DNA from: Gyrodactylus bullatarudis
Taxonomy: Eukaryota; Platyhelminthes; Monogenea; Gyrodactylidea; Gyrodactylidae
Direction of reading: 5' to 3'
Assembly: GCA_012064415.1 (NCBI GenBank)
Contig: SSNU01000022.1
Coordinates: 145,076-209,075, forward strand
Length of the DNA stretch: 64,000 bases
In this document: one piece after another, positions 39,001 to 51,000 of the stretch
Layout of the letters: every line of letters starts with the position of its first letter
Position numbering within the stretch: the stretch's first letter is position 1
Notes under the pieces: model-generated
Database searches by the model: none
Seen by the model: only the letters and a program-made list of their open reading frames with translations
Told to the model about the DNA's origin: nothing
Translations under genes and position numbers: made by a program

Positions 39001-42000
39001 TTTTATTTTATTTCTGGTTCGAATAACTTGGTCAATTCCTGGAAGATTTTAATCCAAAGAAAAATTCTTTTTCTCATCATTCAATACCGTATAAGGAATT
39101 AATTTTATTTTTATTGTTCAGATGAAAAACCTTGGAAAACTTTTAATTAAGCTTTACTGTTCTTGTGAGATAATGGACTTTAATTTACAAGACTTTGAGT
39201 CAAACAGAACTTTTTATTCTTCTTGAATAATTATGATGTAGAAATTACAGTTCTTTAGACATAAAACCTACTAGCAGAGTGTTAAAAACGCTGTCTCACA
39301 ACGATGAAGAATCGGATCCGAATCCTGACCAAGATATATTGCAGAGTCTGTCGTCGTGAGTTGGATTTTGTCACAAATGGACTATAACTCATGAGAAACT
39401 AGGTCTAATTTTTGATTCCCCTTTTTTCTGACTCTTGACTGCATAATTTATCGTTAAAAAAACAATTTTAAGCTTGTACTTGTAAATGGACTTTAGTCAC
39501 ATGTCAAATTTCATACCTAAAATGAATGTGAATGCTTAAAACAAGGCGTAAATATTCCCTGATTGTGTGAATTAAAGAGAGTTTTTTTGTAAACTCTATA
39601 ACAATAATTGATTTGAAATAACAAACGAATGAAAATACAGTTAGTTACATTTTTTATTTCTTGATTGAAAGAAGTAAACTAATTACGCAGTTTGAAACAA
39701 AGTCTAGCAACCTAATGTTTGTATGAGGATCGTAATGTGTGTAGAAGAAATTAATTTTTCAATAGACTGTAGAATTTTTGAAACATCGGGTTATTAAACA
39801 GCAGATTTGGATGGTATTTCGTGAAATTATTGAAATCGCAGTGTGATTTTGATCAAATAATGACACGAGAATGATGAGAATTTACTATTTTTACATAAAA
39901 ACCCATCTTTCTTACGTGATAATTACAAAATTTTAATGTTTCGACTCTCCACAAAAATAACGAGCTTCTGTTAACTTCTTTAGGCAAATTTGAATTCTCT
40001 ATCTAATTCTGATCACAAATATATCAACGTTTTAAATCAGTAGAATTTTTTTTTCATTCTTGAAATTCTAAAAAGGCCTTATTGAATTTCTAAAATCTTT
40101 ACCAACTTTTTATTTTAAATCAGTTTCTTCAAGGTGGGACATATCAATTTCTAGACCCATTAAAACAGTGTAGTTGAGAATAAAAATTTGAGTAATTTGA
40201 ATCTATAGATTAAAATTATATTCCCATTAGAACTGTAAACTGACTAGGTAAAAATCGAGATTTTTATTGATTTATTGAAAGAAATCAAATAAATCAACAC
40301 AAGAGAATTGATTTATCTAAAAAATTTAAATCTTGCCATCTTTAACTGAAAATCTGAGATATTACCATCTGTTTGGTAGTTGTTATGATTTTGGAATTTT
40401 GAGTTGAAATTCTAATCGAGTAAATGAAGTTTTTTAAGATCAAGAATAGAAAAATTTGCTAAATGTGGTGTAAGGATAAATCTAAGCATCAAGTAGATGT
40501 CGAATTTCGATTTCTTGATTATGTTTATTGAAAAATCTTTACTCGTTGAAATCTAGTGGTTATTCGATAGGCCAAATTCTTTCAAAAACAGCGAGTCTTG
40601 CAAATCTGTAATTTTTCCATGAAATTTTTTTTCATTTGTTAAATCGAGCTACATTAATTAGATTTAAGTATTATTTTTTTCAAATTTACATTTTTAAAAA
40701 TTGTAAATTATTATTCTGCATTCAACTTTTAGTTCCTACCATTTTTAAAGAGAGATCAGTGAATACTGAATACTGATGATCCTTTAAAGAATGCACATAT
40801 ATCTTCTAACTAAGAAGTTCTTACATTAATTCCAAATTATATCATCATAGAAAAAAAATTTTCAAGAAAAATAGTAATTTTCAGTGTTACACGAACTTTA
40901 TGCATTACATTATGAATAGGTTAAAACGAAATATTCTGCCCTACCTAACCGAATAAATTATTTTCATAATTTAAACTTAGTTGATATGAAGTTAGGAATC
41001 TATGATTTTTACAGAAATCTCAAATTATCTAGTTTCCCCATTTTCGAGAGATTTTGAATTATCGAAATTTCATTGATTTTCAAGTAGTGAGAATGATCAA
41101 AAAATCGAAATTCCGCTCCCTAACGATAATGTGATTATGCATAAGATCAGATTCAGTTGAATTGATTTTCTTGTCTAATCTTGATTCTGAAAGTCAATTT
41201 TTGATCACTCTCCCACTTTCAAATCAGTAAAAATTTTCAGCTCAAAGTTTGAAAAAAATGGGATTTTGGCGCCAAATCGGAATTTGAAAAATGATCATAT
41301 TTTTCATAAAAATAATTTATTTATGAATTTTCTCTTCAAATAGTAAAAGTAGGCAACATCAGTGGGATTTCAAAAAATCTTTAACAAATTCGAATTTTTG
41401 ATGAAAAAATCGAGATTCCCAACTCCATATCAATTAGCTTTACTTACAAGTGCAGTAATACGTAAATATATATTTAATTTGCTATTATTATGCTGTATTT
41501 TATGAAAAAAGGGTATTTTGTGATTGCCCCGTTTATTATTTGAAATAATTTTATCAATTTGAAACTACATATTTTTCATTGTTTATCACTGAGTTAATGG
41601 GCCAAAGCAATTGTAAACTTTCAAGGATTTGGTTTACCCCTTGAGTGCAAATTATGGCTTTGTGATATAAAAAAGGCAAGTGCACTAAAAACACTAAGCA
41701 GTTCTTTCATCTTTATCATTACTCCTATACATGAACGTTGAATCACCTGAGAAAAGAAATTTTATTTTTATCTATCCAACATGGAACCATTTCCCCATGT
41801 AGTGCTCAAATAACTTAATAATTTATAATGACAAAACGCTGTAAGCTAGAAAGAATTATATTTTTAGTCATCAGACAAGCTCAAAACTTTTTATAGACCA
41901 AAACGAGAGAAGCAAAGGTCATGTTGAGTTCTTACAAACGTTTTCTTTTTAACGATTCCCTTGATAAATCTTGTGAGTAATTATTTTCATAGAAATATAA

Positions 42001-45000
42001 ATGTACAATGTGCATGTACATGTGTATAATATACATGGTTATTGATGAAACTCTCTAATCAGATTGAGAACTTATCTAATATAAAAGGTTATTGAACGAG
42101 AACATTCTATCTGATAAAGGACTGATTATGGGGATCTCAAGTCAAAATTTTATTTTTCAACAAAGCTTATAAAAATAATTATAATTATTCTTCATCTAAC
42201 CTCGTTTAGAAAATTAAAGGGAGATGTATATGTTACAGTGAAAATGGGAAATCAGTGAGTGGACAGAAATCACTAGTGAAAGTGGGAAACCAGGGAAAAT
42301 CCAGTGAAAATGGGAAATGAAATTAATTATTCCCATTTTCACTGGGTTTTCCCTGAAATCATATATCAAGTGTATTATCTATTCCAGATATATGCTTAAA
42401 TGATATAAACTATCATATATGTCATACACATACTATATATGCTCGAATAAATAAATACAGGGAAAGGGTGGATTTATTTATTTATTATATTCTTTCAAAT
42501 AAAAGTCAATCAAACTTATTATCGCAAGTTAGTGAATGATGACAGCGAGATCCACATAAACGGCTATTTTTTACATTTGCAAGTCTGCTTTTGACAGGTT
42601 TTTACACAGTTACATTTAAATAAACCTTGGCCACCTATCAATGAGAATTTGGTATTTAACTGTCTTAACGACATCTCCTCTTCTTTCACATCTACGGAAC
42701 AAATAAATTTTTCTTTCAATATTTCGAACTGATTTTTAGCCAAACATTGATTGAGAATTCCTTCAGAAGTTCCGACACGAAAAATGTCGTCTCTCTCTTC
42801 TATTATGATTCCTATCATTGATTTAGGATCTCCTTTACCACGGTCAACTTCAGGAACTGTTATGCGAATATTATCGCCAACACAGGGATTCTTTAGATAA
42901 AAGGGCAGTTGAGGAAGAATTTCTCATTATTTGAAGATAACTTTCAAAGTCAGTTCTTGAAGGACCTGTTTCCTTAGTCATAATTTTATAAACTAAATAT
43001 TTCAAGTCACTATTGCTTTTACTATTTCTTTATTGACCAATCAGATTATTCTAATAAGAAGGGTGAAGTGACAGGGGATAGTTTACATGCCATATCTTTG
43101 TTTTTTAACACCAAGGCCAAATCTGATGAAAAAAAACTAACAAGCCTTTTCAAGGTCATCTATCGTAGAAAAAGAATGTCTGGTTTTCAAATTCTATTAC
43201 AGAATAAAGAGATAAAACGAAGAGCTTGGAATTCAATTGGCATATGAAATTGAAATAAGCATTTTCTCATATTTAATAATGAAAAACCCCCCTTTCCCTG
43301 TATTTATTTATTCGAGCATATATAGTATGTGTATGACATATATGATAGTTTATATAATTTAATAATACACTTGATATATGATTTCAGGGAAAACCCAGTG
43401 AAAATGGGAATAATTAATTTCATTTCCCATTTTCACTGGATTTTCCCTGGTTTCCCACTTTCACTAGTGATTTCTGTCCACTCACTGATTTCCCATTTTC
43501 ACTGTAACATATATTTGAACTAAATGAACATTTCTCATAAAAGTCAAGAATTCATTCAGATGATAATTCATAAATACAGTAGATTTAAATTAAATTTCGT
43601 AAAACTAACGAAACAACCTGTAATTTTTTAAGAATAATCTTTGAGCTATTCTTTAAATGATTCTGCTATTAAATAAACAAAATTTGGGAAAATTTCAAAT
43701 CTTGAACGTCTTCTATTTTTGATTTTATTAATTTTATGGTGCCGATGAACATATATCTCATCCAATTCTAATAAATAATACATCTATGATTTCATCTCTA
43801 GGTTTTTGTATAAAAATTTTAAATTGAAGCTGTATGTTTTTCTTGTTTAAGATGCCTAGGTACCTCAGTATCCTTCTTAAGATCATTTTCAGCTCTTGTT
43901 CTTGATAACCTCGTTTTACTATAATAATTTCATAGTCCAGTAAAATATCACTTTGTCCCTGTATGATCTATGAAATTTTGACAGTATGTTCGTCATATCA
44001 AAATAGAAAGATTCTGAAATTTTGGATTTTTTTTAGCCTTTAGATTTTGAGAAATATTCGAATTTTTGTTTCCTCTATTTGGAATTTTTCCTTTAATTAT
44101 CAAAGCAGATTTATAAATTTCATACAGCGTCAAAAAGAAGGATTTGAATAAATCACTTTACCTAAAAAATTGAAATTTTAGAGATACTATCGAGCATAGC
44201 TTCTAAACCAGAAGAGGTAGCTCAAAAGTTTGAGGCAATGAGTTGTAGAGATTTGTCCGCAGATCATTTCTGTCTTTTTAAAACTGTTATGCGAGCTATG
44301 ATAAAAATAAAATAAGACCCAAGATTCGATATAACACAAATTCGAATATTTCTCGAAATCTAGAGAATCTTTTTATTTCAATCTGAAGAACATATTGTTA
44401 AATTTTCATAGAGTATTCAGGGAAAAGTGTTATGAATAAGATTTCATGAAGAATACCAGAAAAGTACTCTAGAATTACATAATAAATTTTCCATATGAAT
44501 TGCAGAATGCATGTTCCCACGGAATCATTGATAGTCTTGATTGATATCATCTCAATTCTCACAACATTTCATATTACATACCCATGGGATATTTAACAAG
44601 ACAGAATGTGTCTCTCTTTCTTCTGTCGTTCCGCAGAACATACACTTTGTACATGGAAATGGATCTCCTAATTCACGTCCAAGTGTGAAAGTACCCCACC
44701 TATAGTTAGACAGTAGAAGTAGATTTCTATTTTCCAATAATACTGGCTTTAATTATGTCGCTTCGTGAAGATGAGAAATATGAATTTTGCATAAATAGAT
44801 TTGATTTTTCTGATCTAGAGCTCGAAAAAGATTTTAGGAATTTAACACCACTGAGAATTGATAAAAGGAATTTTTTTGATTTTCAAATTTAGAGCATTCT
44901 TAAATTCTTATCCTTCAATGTATCTTCAGAGACAAAACTAATGAAACAAAATTTGCAAATTCATTGAAAACTTTTTACTACAATATTATCTTTTCGTATG

Positions 45001-48000
45001 AACAACTTCTAGCCATGTTGAGAAATAATTTCAAATAATTTCAGTTGAATAAGATTTTTATAATATTATCAATACAAAATGCTTGGAATTAAATTTCTCT
45101 TGATGATTATAAATTTTTAAATAGAGTTAAGTCCCCTATGGGAGAGAGTATTTTTATTTCCGCTTGAAAGAGGAAAATTATCAACACACCCCTGATTTAG
45201 TATAAAAAATTACAAATCTTTCCATTTTTTATGGGTGAATATTCAATCAAAATTCAGTCTCTCCCATTATTATTACTGCATTAACCTTGCATTGGGAATA
45301 CACAACTAATTCAGATTTTCTATTCACAAATGATTATTTCCACTATAGAGATTCTGATACAGCAAGTTACCCAGACTAAGGGCATGAATATTATTGTATT
45401 AATATAAGAGGATTCTTTTCAGGGTTATTTGTAAACTAGTTGACGACTTTGGGATTAAGAGCTGTCAAAAATATTATCTTTTCTTGTCTTGCTCAGGGAT
45501 CTCAAGGGCATATTCAAGACAAATAGAAAGATTGAGTGGAAAACCAAAACGTCTTTTTACGAGGAAAATATAAATATTAGAAATTGAATTAGTAGATCTT
45601 TTAATAATATTTCCAATTTGAGATAAACAAAGTCTTGGAAATTGAATCGAGTTTCGAAAATATCAGTTAGCACATTTAAAGGATAAATTGGATTAAAAAC
45701 ATTTAGAATTTCCCGGATTTTATTCTCATATTTAAACAAAATTACTAGCGGTAATTTTCATTCACGTTAACTCCACTGGATTATTCTTTCTTTGATTCGA
45801 TCTTTTGAATAAAATAAAAAGTAAACAAAATAGAATCACATATACAAGAAGAATTGTTGAAGAATTGCTTGGTAGAAAAAAGTTGAAATTACTTGTAAGA
45901 TTTTTATCGCGAACTTTCAAATTTTCAATCAAAGAAATTCATACATATTCGTACGTACGTATAACGAAAGTATATATATCAGTGCATTATTGGATACATA
46001 TTTGGACATTTACTCATTCCTTTTTCATAATCTCAAAGATTTTTTACCAGGATATCGAGAAAGAGAAAGTTGGAGGAAGAGAATTTGAGTGATTTCTTTA
46101 TGTATTTGTTTATAAAACACAACAGAGGGGAGGGGGTAGTGGCTAGGTTAGCTAAATTCAAGTTGATTCCTGCTTATTGAAAATAAAAAATAACTGAGAA
46201 CAATTACAAAGAAAAAAAATGCAAAATTGTAAAAGACAGAGAGCATTTTTTAAATTGCCCATGGATTTTTGCTAATTTTTTCTGCCCTCACTTAGAGTCT
46301 AAGTCTGAGACTCATGATTAATTGGAGGATAAAAATAAATAAAATTCTGTAAAACTAATGAAATCACTCGTAATTTCGTTTAAATTATTTTCAAATGCTT
46401 CTGTTATGACTCATAATTTATGAGATGAACAAAATTTAAGAAATTTTGGACCTTTTTGAAGATGAATGGCCCTATTTTTTCTTATCAAATTAAATTTCAA
46501 ATGCATATACATTTAGCATAAACTTGGTGATACGGAAACTATTTTTAGCGAAATTATTGCATATTTTAAGACAAAAATCTAAAGCATTAACTTTAACAGC
46601 TAAACATGTTATGAATACACTCAATTAAAAAAGAAACCTTTGCTAGTAGGTTTAATGTCCGAAAAGAAACCTGTTTTCCGATTTTTATTATCACATTTCG
46701 ATGTGGGTCTCTCGCTTTGATTATATTTGGTAAAATTCAGATGAAAAATATTGCTTTCATAGAAGATTCCAGCATAGTTATAATTATAATTCAATAAATG
46801 AACAGCGCTCAAATCTGAAATTTTTTTCTATTCAACCCTTTTGGTTGTCATTTGAAACCAACAGAGGTAGCGCTCTCATCGTTTTTTTATGTGATTAGGG
46901 TTAAAAATAAAAAGAAATATTATTCAAATACTAACCAGATTTTACATGCATCTATCTAAACCTAATTGGCATGAAGATGAGAATTTCCTATTTTTACAAA
47001 AAACTCAATATTTTTATCCAGAAAGTCAGGAAAAAATTTATTTTTTGGATTCCACTATGAAATGAGCTGATTAGTTTTGAATACAAAAAAAATTTCCGAA
47101 AAAATTTAATCTTACCAAAATTGAGCCGATTTTGGAATTTCGGAAATGTTTCAAATTTCCACTTTTTTAACTTTCAAATCCAAAATTTTTATCGACTTCA
47201 AAGATTTGAAGCAGTTAAATATTGATATTCAGGATCATAATTAGACGAAGATTTCGAATTAGCCTGCAGGAATTCACAGAAATTCGTCATTACGGTGGGA
47301 AATCGAACCATTTGAATTTTTCGATAATCACGAAGGAAAATGATCCAAAATATAGAGAATGAACTTTTTCATGGAAAAAGTAATTTTCTCACAAATTCTA
47401 CGGCGATATTTGAAATCTTCGTCTAATTTTGATTCTGAATATCAATATTTAACTGCTTCAAATCTTTGAAGTCGATAAAAATTTTAGATTCGAAAGTTAA
47501 AAAAGTGGAAATTTGAAAAATTTCCGAAATTCAAAAAACGGCTCGATTTTGGTAAGATTAAATTTTTTCGGAAATTTTTTTTGCATTCAAAACTAATCAG
47601 CTCATTTCATAGTGGAATCCAAAAAATAAATTTTTTCCTGACTTTCTGGATAAAAATATTGAGTTTTTTGTAAAAATAGGCAATTCTCATCTTCATGCCA
47701 ATTGGGTTTAGATAGCCAAATTGGACGAAATTAAAAAAAAATACTAAAATCGAAATGATAAAATTAATCTTCAAGTATCATCCCTCCAAATATCACGTCA
47801 AAATATCTTTTTACGTGTCCGTAATAAGATAAACAAAACTATGATTATTTTTCAAATAAAAAGCGTTTTTTGACGAATCAGAATTGTTATATTCATCAAG
47901 AGAATTTTCCTTTTTTAATAAGTTTTATCAAGATTTAAGTCATTTTTGCAACTTTGTTGAAAAAATTAATGTTTATTCAAACTAAAATTTTCATACTTTT

Positions 48001-51000
48001 CCTTCTGAACCATTAAAAGATATTTTGATGCGATATTTGGAAAACTGATGTTAAATACTTGAAAATTAATTTTTTCATATCGATAGGCAATTGTAGAAAT
48101 TTTGGAAAATTTTGTCCAAGTCAAATATGGAGTCTATTGAATCAAGATTCTGTTTTTAAATTTTCTGAGTTTTAAATTTAAGTTTTAAATGAATTTCTAA
48201 TTCCAACCTGTTTATTATTATTGCGTAAAACCGTTTTAATGTCTAAAGAATTTTTATCAACTCTTTAAAATGAAGATAATTTCTTTCTTTTAAGACTAGA
48301 ATAGGTTTAAGATGATTCTTCAAGAGATTAGTTTATAACAAAATGTGGACTATGAAATAGAATCAGCATTCCAGAGTTTAATCAACCAGCATTTAGCCTG
48401 GAAAGTTTGAAATTCAATGTTAGAAGGGAAAATTTAGTACGGGACCATATAAAATATAGTTGTTTTTCCTATTAGCTGTTGTCTAAAAAAGCATTATAAT
48501 TCAACTAATTGAATAAGATTATCAACAAAAGTGGCAAAGAGAAATTCGCAAAAGGAATTTCATGCAGGAACAGGATGAGATACTGATGTTTTTTAAATAA
48601 ATCTTCGCAGAAAACATATCAAGGTCATCAATGTTTCTTCAGTGTCTTACATAGCAAAATTATAATCAGATAATTATAATAAGCAGTAGTGGGAAGCTCT
48701 ATATTGTAAATATAAACTGATAAAGTTGATTCTCTCCTAAGAGCAGAAAACTACGAACATTTTTACTCGCTCAAAAAGCAATTAACACAACTAACGTCAA
48801 GTTAATTCAAATTATTGTTAACCTTGTGGTTGAACTTGTGCCAGAAAAGACATTATTCACTACCCTTGATATTAATAGTTGGAATCAAAATATCAAAATA
48901 TGCCTCGATTCTAAGGTTATCTCAAGATTCATGTAAAAATCATCATCTTCCCTTCAAGAGTGTAGAATTTGCGTAGATATTAAAAGGAAAGGAAGGGATC
49001 AAGATAATTTCCAAAACCATCTCCTGAGTTAAATGAAAATCAATTGTATTTTTCCAAGTTACATGATTTTTGTGATTGATATGTAGACCGTTAGTTTTTA
49101 AAGAGAAAAGTCCATCATTCATTTGACTTTATTGAATCAGTCTTTTAAACAAAAATATGTATAGATTTTATGATTGGATATTTGTGAAATTGCCTGTTAT
49201 CTCTTTTAGTTAATCTTTGAGATAATAATTCCCCAATGCGTCACTGAGTATTGAATTTTGTCCAAAGTTTCCAAAATTACTTAAATTGCCTATATTGACA
49301 TCATCCTATTAAATCTCGCTCCAAAATATCTTTTTATCCTAAGATGAATTATCGGTGACCACACTTAGGTTAATTGTCTATGAACTAACAAACTAATAAA
49401 AAATTTTAAAATAATAACCGTTTCTGTTCCGTCAGAATAGTTATATTCATGAAAAATGAGTCAAAAAACATTATCATTATTAAGATTTTAGTCAGTTCTG
49501 TGACTTTACTTGAAGAAAAAACATCTCAGAGGTGAGATGAAGAAAATTCAAATTTAGAACGTTTTACTTAGAATACAAGAGTTTTGAGCTGGGAATGCCA
49601 AAATTTCTTCTTTCAATCCTTCAAATAAAACTTAAAATTTCATGTGGTTATGACCAATTTTACATTGAAAGTAAAATTAGTAAGATCAAATGATACTACG
49701 GTTTTTAGGCAAGATATATGAATCTTTGGCGATTATTTTATCTCTTGTCATAGCTAGATCGTCGTATAATCAATTTGATTCTTTCGAGCAACAAAATACG
49801 TCAAAATTGGTGAATAATTTATCTGAATTTTCACCCAATCAATAATACTCGATCCTCAGTTTATTCAAGCTCTTTTGACAGGTTTTGAATTTGATAATAC
49901 AAGTCTGAATTTTCAACATTTTTTCTCAAATCATAGAGATGACATAATCTCTTCTCCTTGTTCCTAAGCCAAAAGCATACTGAAATAGACGCTGACTAAT
50001 AACAATGGATACGTTTTAATATTACTTCTCGTCTAATTCATCAACATACTGAATGGTCAATTAAGACTTTACCTACTCAAAAGAAAATTGAAATTCTTTC
50101 AAGTTTCTAGGATAACTATAATTTTATTTAAAGTCTCTTTTTTCTTCAACTTTTATTAATTCGTTATATCCATTGGAAAAGTCTCAAATCTGTGCGTGAC
50201 AAACTCAATTTAAATTTTCAAAGAAATACTTCTTTTTGTATATGAAATGTCAAAGAAAATCAACCTTGTGAATATTTCATTGATTTTTCAAAATGCATTT
50301 ACAAAGAGATTTCTACAAGTATATTTTGGGTATGAATCATGGGTTGTGAAAAGTTTTTAAATGATTTTTGATCCAGATAAAGACTAAAAACTTTGTGGTT
50401 TTTATATTAGCATGATAACTGTTAAATGGTGTAGGAAGAAGTGTGAATAAATTTGAAATTAGACTTTAAGAAGGAATTAATGAATACTCTAATTTTATGA
50501 TCTTGATCTTTTATAATGAATGAAAGAACTTTGAACCAAGTAAAGCTAATTGATATGGAGTTCGGAATCTATGATTTTTACGCAAAAATACTGAAAAAAA
50601 TCTTTTATGAAAAATATGGTCATTTTTTTGCTGCTAAAATTCCATGAACTGAAATTTTTTATTGATTTCAAACTGAGTGAGTGATCGAAATTTAATATTC
50701 AGGATCACAATAAGACTAGAAAGCCGAATATGCTCTAATACATTATCGTTTGGGAGTCGAATTTCGATTTTTGATCATTTTCACTACTCGAAAATTGATG
50801 AAATTTCAACAAACCGAAACTTGTATGCACTTTTGTTCGCTCTCTCACTTTGAAATAAATAAATATTTTCAGTTCAAAGTTCTAAAAAATGGGATTTTGC
50901 GCCAAAAAAAATGCCTTTTTTCTTTCAAAAAACTGACTTTTTCTAGTTGCTCTACTGATTACTAAAAAAATCACTACAATATTTTTAATCCTTATTCTTT

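Noticed and set aside
45805..46092. 95-residue plus-strand open frame in Eph intron 1
   Set aside because: Composition is like the surrounding AT-rich DNA, with no splice sites in phase and no domain.
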